In this document: positions 1-8,574 of the stretch, one piece after another | Layout: each line of letters opens with the position of its first letter | Numbering within the stretch: position 1 is the stretch's first letter | Origin: Gammaproteobacteria bacterium | GTDB lineage: Bacteria > Pseudomonadota > Gammaproteobacteria > Pseudomonadales > Azotimanducaceae | DNA: 64,000 bases | Direction of reading: 5' to 3' | Assembly: GCA_004357385.1 (NCBI GenBank) | Contig: SMWF01000036.1 | Coordinates: 1 to 64,000 of the forward strand | Position numbers and translations under genes: made by a program | Notes under the pieces: generated by a model | Database searches by the model: none | What the model was told of the DNA's origin: nothing | What the model saw: the letters and a program-made list of their open reading frames with translations, nothing else

Positions 1-112
1 CTTTTTACTGTTTTTCTATTACCAGGTGTTGGGCTAATGCGACGCGGCTGGAAACCAGCCCCGCGGTTCATGCCGAAGTCCGCCGCCAGCTCGACGAGCG
101 TCACGCGGAACG

Positions 113-1795
113 TCAGACCTCCTTGACGTAGCGTCCGGGTGCCGGGTCCAGCACCGGGTAAGATTCAGAGCCCAACTGCGTCGTGCTGGGCGCCTTTTCT
201 CCGGAACGTTTCTTCAACCAGCGCAGCCAGTGTTCACGCCAGTCGCCGGGATGTTCTTCGGCCTGGTCCATCCAACTCGACGCCGTGGCCGGTAGCTCGG
301 TTCCGGTCCAATACTTCAGGTGCGGATTGCCGGCCCGGGCGCTGATGGTCTGGGTATGGTTCTGATTGGTCAACACGAAATCGATGTGGCCGCCGAACAG
401 CTGAGTACTGCGGTAGCAGGCGGTCCAGGGGGTGATGTGATCGGTACTGCCGGCCATGACGTAGATGTCGTAGCTGATGCTGCTCAGATCGACGCGCTGT
501 CCCAGCAGGCGTAACTCGCGCTTGGCGAGCTTGTTGTGGAAGGACAGATCGACGATGTCCGCGTGAAATGCCACGGGCAGCCGGGAGTAGTCCATGGACC
601 AGAACAACAGCGGGTGGATGGGCGGATGTTCTCCCATCAGGTAGTTGCTACGCAGGAACGCCATCACGTTCTCTTCCGGTCGCAGCCAAGCGAACATTTC
701 GAACACGTCTTTTTCGCCGAATATGCCCTGACTGCGAACGCGGTTTTTCTGCGTTTCAATTGACTGTTCACTGACGAACAAACCGAAGTCCGAATCGATC
801 GCTCGATTGTCGAGTACGTTGATGAACAGGGACAGGGATTCGAGCCAGTCGTCCTCACGCGCCGCGAGCACGCCGGCGGCGGCGGCTGTGGTCAGTCCCC
901 CTGCGCACACACCGATCAGATTGATCTTGGGTTGCGCGGTGATCTCGCGGATCGCCCCGATCGCCCGGATGACGCCGCCTGCGTAGGTATCCAGGCCCCA
1001 GTCTTTCTGTTGTTCAGTTGGATTTCGCCAGCTGATGGCGAACACGGGTATGCCTTTGGACAGCAGGTGCTGGAACAGGCTACGGTCCGGTGTGAGGTCG
1101 CCCAGATAGAAGCGATTGACCTGGCTGAAGACGTACAGCAGCGGGGTGACGTGAGATTTCTTCTTCGTCGGCTGGTACTGGATCAATTCGAACAGTTCGT
1201 TTCGATGCACCACCGCTCCCGGGCTCGCCGCGACGTCCGTGCCGAGTTTGAAGGCGTTGCGATCGGCCACGGCGGGGTAGCCGTGGTTGTGACGAATGTC
1301 GTCGAGGTAGTTGCGGAATCCGGTCACGATGCTTTCGCCCCGGCTTTCCCAGGCGCGTTTCAGCGCAGCCGGATTACCCACGAAGGTGTTCATTGGCGCG
1401 ACGAGATCCTTCGCGATGTCCAGAACGAAGCGTGCCCGCTCGTGATTGATGCCTTCCAGTTCGGACTTCTCGAGCCATTCATCCAGGGCCCGGCTCCAGG
1501 CGAGATACGACTGGCCGAGCCGCCGGAACAGGGGGTTGGTTCGCCACGCTTCGTCCTGAAAACGGCTGTCGCCCGGGGCAGGGGCGATGTCGCTGCGCCC
1601 GAGACCAATCGCGACGAGATCCCGCAGCAAACTCTGGCTCACCTCGAAGACCGTGCGTGGCTGGCTGGTGGCGCGTTCCCAGATGAGCTGCGCCGCGTCC
1701 AGCAGCTCCTTGCGATCGACCGCCAGGGCGGATGTCAGCGCGATGCCGCCGCGCTGATCCGCGAGTTGGTCGATCGGGTTGGCGGATTCCGCCAT
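113..1795 (-). CDS. phaC: Poly(3-hydroxyalkanoate) synthase, class II-like
   Basis: Polymerises hydroxyacyl-CoA into polyhydroxyalkanoate storage granules in the cytoplasm. The 560-residue protein has the PhaC box GVCAGG with nucleophile Cys297, Asp452 in AGSTDHITPW and His480 in TNQNHTQTI. This spacing matches the catalytic triad of class II synthases. An alpha/beta-hydrolase core follows a helical N-terminal region. The usual SGHI around the catalytic His is replaced by QNHT. No thiolase/reductase pair (phaAB), phasin or depolymerase lies beside it. It is the last gene of a minus-strand series after an acyl-CoA dehydrogenase, which would fit monomer supply from beta-oxidation (inference). 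Confidence 0.86.
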   Translation of the reverse strand: MAESANPIDQLADQRGGIALTSALAVDRKELLDAAQLIWERATSQPRTVFEVSQSLLRDLVAIGLGRSDIAPAPGDSRFQDEAWRTNPLFRRLGQSYLAWSRALDEWLEKSELEGINHERARFVLDIAKDLVAPMNTFVGNPAALKRAWESRGESIVTGFRNYLDDIRHNHGYPAVADRNAFKLGTDVAASPGAVVHRNELFELIQYQPTKKKSHVTPLLYVFSQVNRFYLGDLTPDRSLFQHLLSKGIPVFAISWRNPTEQQKDWGLDTYAGGVIRAIGAIREITAQPKINLIGVCAGGLTTAAAAGVLAAREDDWLESLSLFINVLDNRAIDSDFGLFVSEQSIETQKNRVRSQGIFGEKDVFEMFAWLRPEENVMAFLRSNYLMGEHPPIHPLLFWSMDYSRLPVAFHADIVDLSFHNKLAKRELRLLGQRVDLSSISYDIYVMAGSTDHITPWTACYRSTQLFGGHIDFVLTNQNHTQTISARAGNPHLKYWTGTELPATASSWMDQAEEHPGDWREHWLRWLKKRSGEKAPSTTQLGSESYPVLDPAPGRYVKEV

Positions 1796-1865
1796 GGCCT
1801 ATTTCTCCATGCTGGCCGACGGACCAGTCTGCCCAAGGACTGTCACGGGATCAACCGAGGATGAC

Positions 1866-3047
1866 TCAATCCGGCAAGCCGAGCACCCGCTTGGCAATGA
1901 TGTTGCGCTGTACCTCGTTCGTGCCGCCGTAGATGGTCGTGGCCCGGCTAGCCAGCCACTCCCGGGTCGTTTCCCGTTCGTTGGCATCGAAAGATTCACC
2001 GTCCCAGCCCAGGCCGCGGGTGCCCATGAGCTCGCGCTTCAATTCCGCAGCGTCCTGCTGCAGGCCGGCACCGTAGAGCTTGAATATCGACGTGGCCGCA
2101 CCAGGCGTCTTACCCGATCTGTTCTCGTGATTCGCTCGTTGCGCGGTGAGCTTGAAAGCCGCGCTGTTCATTTCATGACGCAGCACCCGGTCGCGAACGT
2201 CCGGATTGGCGATGCGCTGATCGACCTCACCCAGATACTGTTTGGCGGTGCGTACCAGCCCCGATTCGCCGGCTCGGGCGCGGCCCGCGCCGGACAGCCC
2301 GCCAATGCCCGAGCGCTCGTACTGCAGCAATCGTTTGCCGATCGTCCAGCCGCGGTTCAGTTCACCCACCAGATCCTGTTTGCGGGCAGTTGCATTGTCG
2401 AAGAACGTCTCGCAGAAGGGTGACGTGCCACTGATCAGGCGGATCGGTGTTACCGTAACGCCCGGTTGGTCCATGGTGAGCAGAATGAAGCTGATGCCGT
2501 CGTGCTTGGGCGCCTCGAAGTCAGTGCGTACCAGTGCAAACATCCAATCGGCATAGGTTGCACCCGAGGTCCAGATCTTCTGGCCATTGATCAGGAAGTG
2601 ATCGCCCTGGTCCTCCGCGCGCGTGCGCAGCGAGGCGAGATCCGAACCGGCATTCGGCTCGGAGTAACCCTGGCACCATTGCACTTCCCCGCGGGCGATC
2701 CTGGGCAGGTGTTCGGCGCGCTGCTCATCGGTGCCGAATTCGAGCAGGGTCGGTCCGATCATGCTGATGCCCATGCCCATCAACGCCGGGCGCGCACGAA
2801 TTTCGGCCATTTCCTCCGCCAGTATCTGCGCTTCGGCACCGCTCAGACCCGCGCCGCCGTACTCAACTGGCCAGGTCGGCACGGTCCAGCCCCGCTCGGC
2901 CATTCGATCCAGCCAGGTCCGCGTGTCGGGTTCCAATTCGATCTTGGTGCTGCCGGAGGCGGTTTGCCCAGGGCCACGTGCACCCTCCGGGCAGTTGTCG
3001 GTAAGCCAGACGCGCACCTCGGCGCGGAAATTCTCGAGCTCGGCCAT
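1866..3047 (-). CDS. Acyl-CoA dehydrogenase family protein
   Basis: FAD-dependent alpha,beta-dehydrogenation of an acyl-CoA thioester. The FAD/substrate loop SEPNAGSDLASL and the C-terminal IYGGTNEVQRNI signature of the family are both present. The start is placed at the ATG at 3047, ten codons inside the longest frame, because AGGGGGA lies just upstream of it; this gives 393 residues. It lies about 70 bases upstream of phaC and about 65 bases downstream of an MFS permease on the same strand, so the three may be cotranscribed. The substrate cannot be told from sequence. Confidence 0.87.
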   Translation of the reverse strand: MAELENFRAEVRVWLTDNCPEGARGPGQTASGSTKIELEPDTRTWLDRMAERGWTVPTWPVEYGGAGLSGAEAQILAEEMAEIRARPALMGMGISMIGPTLLEFGTDEQRAEHLPRIARGEVQWCQGYSEPNAGSDLASLRTRAEDQGDHFLINGQKIWTSGATYADWMFALVRTDFEAPKHDGISFILLTMDQPGVTVTPIRLISGTSPFCETFFDNATARKQDLVGELNRGWTIGKRLLQYERSGIGGLSGAGRARAGESGLVRTAKQYLGEVDQRIANPDVRDRVLRHEMNSAAFKLTAQRANHENRSGKTPGAATSIFKLYGAGLQQDAAELKRELMGTRGLGWDGESFDANERETTREWLASRATTIYGGTNEVQRNIIAKRVLGLPD

Positions 3048-3113
3048 GCGTTCCCCCTGCTGCTGCCCGGCTCGCAAGCGTACTGGATTCTGCGGGGGAG
3101 GAACAAGTCGGCT

Positions 3114-4559
3114 TCAGTCTGCTGGCGCAGGCTGTGCGCGTTCCTCCTTGACCCAGAACATCATGATGAGTCCGGCGATGAGCAGCACCAGGATTGAGCC
3201 GAAACCGACGCGCTGGCTGTCGAATATGTCCGTGGAGAACGCGACCACAATGGGTGCAACGAAGGTGGTGACCTGGCCCGACAGTGCATACAAACCGAAG
3301 AACTTGGTCATCTCGGCTTCTGGAGCGATACGTGCCAGCATCGTCCGGCTGTTGGCGTAGGCCGAAGTGATGAACAATGCAAACAGCACCGAGACCCCGA
3401 TATAGGCGAGTTCCGGAATGGTTCTGAAGAAGGCGAAATCCCAGACGGGTTGATCGAGGCCGTCGAATTCGATGAACAGCAGGCTCGTCGGCGTGATGGA
3501 GATCGCGGCCAGCAACGCAATGCTGTTGCCGGCAATTGTGAAGATGATCGCTTTACGCGACCCAAAGCGATCATCCAGAACGCCGCCGATGAGTCCGCCT
3601 GCGATGGCAAACACCGTCAGAAAGATTCCGACCAGCAGCCGTTCGGCCCCGCCCCAGCCGAACACGCCCGAGGCATAGATCATGCCGAAGGTCATGATCG
3701 CCACCTTGCCGTCGTTGAACAGCATTCGCGCGCCCAGGTAGGTGGCGAGGTTGCGATAGTGGCGCAGTCGCCGCAGCGTGTTCAAGACATCGGCAAGTCC
3801 CTCGCGGACCGCTTGTCGCGCGCTTGTGCCGGACCCTGGCTGATCCGGCGTGAACAGAAACAATGGGATCGAGAAAACCAGTACCCAGACAGCGGTAATC
3901 GGAGCGGCGATGCGGACATGCTCGAACTGCTCCGGATCGAGGCCGAACAAAGGTGCGGCAGGTATAAAACTCCAGTCGAAGGTTTGTGCAGCCGGCAGTG
4001 CGAAGGCATAGAGCATGACGACCAGGATTACCAGCGCGCCGCCATTGCCGAGACTCAAACCCAGGCCCGAAAGCCGGCCGAGTCGCGGGTAGGGAACGAT
4101 GGACGGTAACATGGCGTTGTGAAACACCTCGGAGAACGCCGATCCGGTTCCAGCAATCGCCAGTGCGATGGCAACGGTGACGATGCCCGGCCCGGATTCG
4201 CCCGGTACCGTGTACCACAGCAGCAGGATTGCCGGCGCCATGATCACGACTAGCACGCCGATCCAGGGTTTGCGGCGCCCGACCTTGTCCGCGATGGCGC
4301 CCAAAAACGGCGCGAGACAGGCGGTCACGATGCCGGCGAAACCGTTGATGTAACCCCATATTGCCTGACCGCGGATAGGATCGCCGATCACCTCGGTGGA
4401 AAAGTACGGGCCGAAGATGTAGATCACCATCAGGATGTAGTAGGGGTTGCGAGCCCATTCGAACAGGGCCCAGCTGACCTGGCCGAGGCGGCCGCTAGGT
4501 AGCGGTGCTTGGAGTGCGGGGGGAATGATGTGCTCCAGCACGGCGCGAACGTGCGCCAA
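3114..4559 (-). CDS. MFS permease, UMF1/Atg22-like family
   Basis: Polytopic inner-membrane carrier of 481 residues with about 12 hydrophobic segments. The N-terminal SWALFEWARNPYY and the GAIADKVGRRKPWIG loop between TM2 and TM3 resemble the UMF1 (vacuolar effluxer Atg22-like) group of the major facilitator superfamily. It is the first gene of a minus-strand series with acyl-CoA dehydrogenase and phaC. The substrate is unknown; members of this group are often annotated without function. A role in uptake or efflux of a lipid-derived compound would be a guess from context only. Confidence 0.8.
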   Translation of the reverse strand: MAHVRAVLEHIIPPALQAPLPSGRLGQVSWALFEWARNPYYILMVIYIFGPYFSTEVIGDPIRGQAIWGYINGFAGIVTACLAPFLGAIADKVGRRKPWIGVLVVIMAPAILLLWYTVPGESGPGIVTVAIALAIAGTGSAFSEVFHNAMLPSIVPYPRLGRLSGLGLSLGNGGALVILVVMLYAFALPAAQTFDWSFIPAAPLFGLDPEQFEHVRIAAPITAVWVLVFSIPLFLFTPDQPGSGTSARQAVREGLADVLNTLRRLRHYRNLATYLGARMLFNDGKVAIMTFGMIYASGVFGWGGAERLLVGIFLTVFAIAGGLIGGVLDDRFGSRKAIIFTIAGNSIALLAAISITPTSLLFIEFDGLDQPVWDFAFFRTIPELAYIGVSVLFALFITSAYANSRTMLARIAPEAEMTKFFGLYALSGQVTTFVAPIVVAFSTDIFDSQRVGFGSILVLLIAGLIMMFWVKEERAQPAPAD

Positions 4560-4625
4560 AACCGGCGCAGCTTATCACCAAAGCGTGCGCGTTCGCGCCA
4601 CCTGCGGCGGTAACGCCTGGAGTCG

Positions 4626-4970
4626 CTACTTCTTGCGCCAGCCGCCGGTCGCCGGTTTGATGTAGTTGCCCGCGGCGGTTCTATCCAGGGCTTTCTGCCC
4701 CGCCAGCGCTTCTACGTCGGCCATGGAAATCCCGTTCTTGGTGGCGATCTGCTGGTACTTTGCGCGCCGTTTGGCGTTGACGTCTTTGACCAGGGCACGC
4801 ACCTCGGCGTTCGCGGCGCCGGTGACGCTACCGAGGTAGCCGTTGGCCTGCTCGCCCACCTGACCCTGTTGTTTGGCCGCATCGAGGGTGATCCCCCAGG
4901 CGGTCAACGGGGCGCACAGCACGCCGATCAGCAGCAGTATCTTCGCGTGTGAGGTCATTGCAGCAGTCAT
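4626..4970 (-). CDS. ydbL: YdbL family periplasmic protein (DUF1318)
   Basis: Small exported protein. An N-terminal hydrophobic signal (AKILLLIGVLCAPLTAWG) is followed by the YdbL-type body: ITLDAAKQQGQVGEQANGYL, then KYQQIATKNG and VEALAGQKA, as in E. coli YdbL. In E. coli YdbL works with the inner-membrane protein YdbH and lipoprotein YnbE, which span the periplasm and help outer-membrane lipid homeostasis; YdbL is thought to act as a chaperone for YnbE. The ATG at 4970 is preferred because AGGTGA precedes it; a GTG at 4979 directly after the ynbE stop is possible. It is last in the ydbH-ynbE-ydbL operon. Confidence 0.88.
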   Translation of the reverse strand: MTAAMTSHAKILLLIGVLCAPLTAWGITLDAAKQQGQVGEQANGYLGSVTGAANAEVRALVKDVNAKRRAKYQQIATKNGISMADVEALAGQKALDRTAAGNYIKPATGGWRKK

Positions 4971-4979
4971 GGGCTTCAC

Positions 4980-5207
4980 CTAAAAAATGTCGCTGTCGTC
5001 GGCAAAAATATCGTCGAGTTCCCTGTCGACCTTCACCAGGATCTCGTGCTTGATATTGACGTTCAGATTGATGGTGATCGGTTCGTCCGTGGCCACTTTG
5101 ATGGTGGGCGTACATGCGGAGAAAAGGAGCGCCGCCATCGTCACGACCGCGACACGAACGGGCACCGTGCGAAAAGCATTGCGGGTAGCGGTGCGGGTCA
5201 TTGGCAT
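4980..5207 (-). CDS. ynbE: YnbE-like outer-membrane lipoprotein
   Basis: Tiny lipoprotein with lipobox LLFSAC. The mature part starts CTPTIKV and continues EPITINLNVNIKHEILVKVD, closely like E. coli YnbE. In E. coli YnbE stacks on the C-terminus of YdbH by beta-strand augmentation to complete an intermembrane bridge. The frame opens at an ATG at 5261 that overlaps the ydbH stop (TAATG), but starts at 5207 or 5201 give a normal 29-31 residue signal peptide and are preferred. It is sandwiched between ydbH and ydbL on the same strand. Confidence 0.87.
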   Translation of the reverse strand: MPMTRTATRNAFRTVPVRVAVVTMAALLFSACTPTIKVATDEPITINLNVNIKHEILVKVDRELDDIFADDSDIF

Positions 5208-5260
5208 GCGCCTGCGTGATTCGACCTGACAAAGATACCAGTTAATGGCTGAACGAAACA

Positions 5261-7483
5261 TTAACGGTTGAGCTTGTTCTGGATGCCCTGACGAAGCTCG
5301 TCGGACAAGCGCAGCGACCGCAACAGGTCCGGTAGGTTCTCCGTGACGTTCAGATTGTAGTGGATCGTCCGGCCGCGCTCGACGGCAGGATTGTTGCCGA
5401 CCAGGCTAACGGCAACGCTTAGGGTTCCGTCCTCGGCGTAATCCACGGTTGCGGACAGCGTCTGGTAGTTGAAATCGTCGAGCGCGCGAAGTGCGAAGTC
5501 GAGCCCGGGCTGTTGTGCGGCGGCGACTGCCGCGGCCGCCCCGGCGTATCGGATCACGCCGCCCGGCGGTTCCGATTCGAGCCGGCCCTGGGTCACGGAC
5601 AAGAGGTTGTTGGTGAGGGTGACGGGAATGATGCCGCTCAAAAGACCAGTGCCGGTGATGTCCTCGCCTTCCAGGGCGAGCACTTCGACGAGCGACAGCT
5701 TGCTGATGTGCAGATTGAACGCCGTGTTGCCCGGGTCGATCGCGTAATGAAAGGGTGACGTATGGAACGCACCGCCTAACGTGCGACCGCGGAGGGCGGA
5801 GACATCCAGAAGATCCTCGTTGGCGGAGAAACTGAGGTGAAGGTCGCTGACTGGGATGCCCACGTCTAGTTCACCGACCCTCAGATCGTCGCTGTGAGCG
5901 TGCCAGTTGCCATTGCGATAGACCAGCGCAATGGTACCAGCGGCGTGGCGAAATGGATTCTCCGCAGCAATCCCCCCGAGGTCGACCAACCCGACGCTCA
6001 ATGTGGCATCCACTACGAATGCTGGACGGGTCTGCCAATTGGCCGCCCCCTGGAGGTCCAAGCGGCCGGAGACCAGATCGAAGACTTCGCCGGGAGATTC
6101 CCCCCAACCGGGTAGGATGGAGGCCAGCAGCGGCGCGTCGACGGCGATGTCCCCAACGGCTTGTGCCTGGCCGGTCCCACGCTCGAGATGGTGACTCAGC
6201 CGAATCGGAAGTTTGACCGTGGTACCCGGCGCCGCGAGGGTTATGGTGCCGCTGATCTGCTCGTCTTCGAAGCTGCCGGTCACGTCGAAAAGGCCTGGGA
6301 TTCGCCGGGCACCGAGCCGGGTGATGCCGCTCAGGCGGCCGTTGAAACTAACGCGGCTGGCTTCGATGACTACTGGATCGATGTCCAACCAGCCACCCTC
6401 GAATCCGACGATCGTGCCGGCAACGGATGCCTCGGAAACTGCCAATTCCAGGCCGCCGCGAATGCTCAGCCGGTCGCCGCCATAGCTGATCACGAGATGG
6501 GTCGGATTACTCAGCTGCACCTCGAGGCTTGGTTCGTCCAGCAAACCGATCGTCATGGCCGTAGCCTCACTGAGCGCAACGGACCACTGATCAGCCCGGT
6601 AGGAAAAGTTGCCGCGGGTGGATAAATCCGCTCGCAGCGGCAGGTCACCCTTCCAGTCCAGCGTGAATGATCCCTCGGCCGAGACCCGCGGTGGCGCCTC
6701 GTCCGGCGAGTGATCCGGAGCGTCATCCGGGGCGTAGTAGTGCACCTCGAAGTCGGCATCGAGCCGCGCCGTATCGGTGGAGACATTCAACAGGGCGTCG
6801 AGCAGCTCGAACTCCGTGGCTGTCAGGTGCACGGTACCGATCAGATCGGCGGCACCGGACGCCGCGATACGACCCTCGATGCTGACCCGTGCTGCGGGGC
6901 TATTGGGGAGGGTTACCGTCACAGCAACCGCCCCCGCCCGTTCTATATGCCCGGCCAACGCAAGCCCCTCGAGGTCCCCGTCGGCGATGTTTACGAACCG
7001 GTATGAAATTTCTTCCGCGTTCAACCCGAATTGGCCGACCACGTGAACGCTCGGCGCCTCGAGCCGAATCTCGACCGAGTCCAGCTCGATGCGATCGGTC
7101 GGTATGTAATCCCATAGCAGGCTTGGTGGAGGAATGGCGAAGCCGGTGTCGATTCCGGTGGGTTCATCGGACGCTGCGGAGGACAATTGCCGGATAGTCA
7201 GACGAGCAGCGCGGAACAGCTCGAGGCGCCCGTTGAGCAGACCACGGGGCTGATACTCCAGCCGGGCGTCCGCCAGGCCGACCTGTAGGCCGTTCAACTC
7301 GAACTCGAACCGCTCGATCTCTAACGCATGGAGGTCCGGATGTGAGACTACGACGACTACATGCTCGGCTCCTTCGCGCTCCAACATTGCGATTGTGAGG
7401 TGGGGCACCCACCAGGGCAGCGTCGCATAGGCCAGTGCAGCGACGGCGATGATGAGCATTGTCACGTAAATCAGGGTGCGCAT
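5261..7483 (-). CDS. ydbH: YdbH-type AsmA-like intermembrane lipid transport protein
   Basis: Large bridge-like protein anchored in the inner membrane by one N-terminal helix (LIYVTMLIIAVAALAYATL) with a long, beta-rich periplasmic part of the AsmA/TamB type. The C-terminal stretch (SLVGNNPAVERGR, NLNVTENLPDLLRSLRL) matches the end of E. coli YdbH. With YnbE it is proposed to carry phospholipid between membranes. An in-frame ATG at 7588 exists, but the ATG at 7483 places the membrane helix at the N-terminus and leaves a normal divergent promoter region to the GFA gene. Length from there is 740 residues, and the protein begins the operon with ynbE and ydbL. Confidence 0.86.
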   Translation of the reverse strand: MRTLIYVTMLIIAVAALAYATLPWWVPHLTIAMLEREGAEHVVVVVSHPDLHALEIERFEFELNGLQVGLADARLEYQPRGLLNGRLELFRAARLTIRQLSSAASDEPTGIDTGFAIPPPSLLWDYIPTDRIELDSVEIRLEAPSVHVVGQFGLNAEEISYRFVNIADGDLEGLALAGHIERAGAVAVTVTLPNSPAARVSIEGRIAASGAADLIGTVHLTATEFELLDALLNVSTDTARLDADFEVHYYAPDDAPDHSPDEAPPRVSAEGSFTLDWKGDLPLRADLSTRGNFSYRADQWSVALSEATAMTIGLLDEPSLEVQLSNPTHLVISYGGDRLSIRGGLELAVSEASVAGTIVGFEGGWLDIDPVVIEASRVSFNGRLSGITRLGARRIPGLFDVTGSFEDEQISGTITLAAPGTTVKLPIRLSHHLERGTGQAQAVGDIAVDAPLLASILPGWGESPGEVFDLVSGRLDLQGAANWQTRPAFVVDATLSVGLVDLGGIAAENPFRHAAGTIALVYRNGNWHAHSDDLRVGELDVGIPVSDLHLSFSANEDLLDVSALRGRTLGGAFHTSPFHYAIDPGNTAFNLHISKLSLVEVLALEGEDITGTGLLSGIIPVTLTNNLLSVTQGRLESEPPGGVIRYAGAAAAVAAAQQPGLDFALRALDDFNYQTLSATVDYAEDGTLSVAVSLVGNNPAVERGRTIHYNLNVTENLPDLLRSLRLSDELRQGIQNKLNR

Positions 7484-7594
7484 TGTCCTGAACCTAGCGA
7501 GCTTGGGCTGATTATTCGTGTCGCGCTTGCGTTCGTCGAGGCCCGGGAATAGCGTGCGGACGAATGGCTCGCTGAAACGAAGGAGCACGACGAT

Positions 7595-8032
7595 ATGTCA
7601 GATGCGATACGCGGTAGCTGTCTCTGCGGTGCGGTGGTGTTCGAGGTTTCGGATGTCACTCCGATTCAGTATTGCCACGCCAGGCGTTGCCGCAAAGCGA
7701 CGGGCTCGGCGTTTGCTCCGGAGTTGCTTGCCCCGGAGGCGTCGCTGCGCTGGCTCAGTGGGGCGGAGCAGGTACGCGAATATGAAGCGCCATTGCTGGA
7801 CAGCCCGCCGGCGTACCGGCGGGCGTTCTGCAACACCTGCGGCTCGCCGCTGCCGAACTCGATCGGAAATGTCCCATTCGTGGCGCTGCATGCCGGTGTG
7901 CTGGACGATGATCCAGGTTCGCGTCCGTTTCGACATGCGTTCGTGGATCAGAAAGCCTGTTGGCACGAAATTGTCGACGATCTGCCCACGTACCCTGGGC
8001 GGCCGCCTGTGCCGGAGGAATATGGCGGATGA
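7595..8032 (+). CDS. GFA family zinc protein (CENP-V/GFA domain)
   Basis: A 145-residue protein of the glutathione-dependent formaldehyde-activating enzyme (Gfa/CENP-V) fold. Three Cys pairs expected to bind zinc are visible: CLC near residue 10, CHARRC near residue 28 and CNTC near residue 80. A good ribosome site (AAGGAG) lies about ten bases before the ATG. The family name comes from one enzyme; most members have no proven activity, so a formaldehyde role is not claimed. Its stop overlaps the start of the NUDIX gene (ATGA), so the two are translationally coupled. Confidence 0.85.
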   Translation: MSDAIRGSCLCGAVVFEVSDVTPIQYCHARRCRKATGSAFAPELLAPEASLRWLSGAEQVREYEAPLLDSPPAYRRAFCNTCGSPLPNSIGNVPFVALHAGVLDDDPGSRPFRHAFVDQKACWHEIVDDLPTYPGRPPVPEEYGG

Positions 8033-8571
8033 GTGGCAGCGTCGAGCCGGAGCTGTTTGAGACCTTTGACGAATGCGACCGGCCCCTGGGATTGAAGCCC
8101 CGCGCGCAGGTGCATCGTGAAGGCATCTGGCACCGCGCGGTGAACGTGTTTCTGTTCGACGACCGTGGGCGGCTGTATATCCAGCAGCGTTCAGCATGCA
8201 AGGATGTGGGTGCGGGTTTGTGGGATCTGAGCGCGGCGGAACACCTGCAGCCTGGGGAGAATTTCGAACAGGCTGCGCAGCGCGGGCTGATGGAGGAGTT
8301 GGGCGCGATGGATGTCGTCTTGACCGCGTATCCTGGGATCTATCGAACCAAGCTCGAGCAGGACGGCGTGCGCGACTGGGAAATCCAGCGTTGCTATTAC
8401 GGCCGATACGCGGGTCAGATCACAATCGATCCAGACGAGGTCGCTGAGGTGCGCCGCGTTGGCCGGGCGGCCCTTGCGGCGGCGCTGGCGCAGGGCCCGA
8501 ACAGCCACACCCCTTGGTTCAGGCAGCGGGTTCGCGACGTCGACCTGCTGACCAGCGGCTGGCACGGATGA
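8029..8571 (+). CDS. NUDIX hydrolase (isopentenyl-diphosphate isomerase-like subgroup)
   Basis: About 180 residues, starting at the ATG that overlaps the preceding stop codon. The N-terminal part (ETFDECDRPLG, HREGIWHRAVNVFLFD, LYIQQRS) is that of the YfcD/IDI-like NUDIX subgroup. The NUDIX box is present as GENFEQAAQRGLMEELG; the usual RE pair is RG here, so the box is slightly degenerate. Likely substrate is a nucleoside or prenyl diphosphate, but this cannot be decided. It is convergent with the S10 peptidase gene, with only three bases between them. Confidence 0.85.
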   Translation: MSGSVEPELFETFDECDRPLGLKPRAQVHREGIWHRAVNVFLFDDRGRLYIQQRSACKDVGAGLWDLSAAEHLQPGENFEQAAQRGLMEELGAMDVVLTAYPGIYRTKLEQDGVRDWEIQRCYYGRYAGQITIDPDEVAEVRRVGRAALAAALAQGPNSHTPWFRQRVRDVDLLTSGWHG

Positions 8572-8574
8572 GCC

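Noticed and set aside
46-60. GGCTGG-AAA-CCAGCC hairpin downstream of phaC
   Set aside because: Six-base stem without a T-run on either strand, 53 bases beyond the phaC stop; the rest of positions 1-112 shows no gene. Not strong enough to call a terminator.
932-1864. A 310-codon plus-strand frame antisense to phaC
   Set aside because: It lies fully opposite a well-conserved gene with catalytic triad and has no recognisable domain; long antisense frames are common in GC-rich genes.
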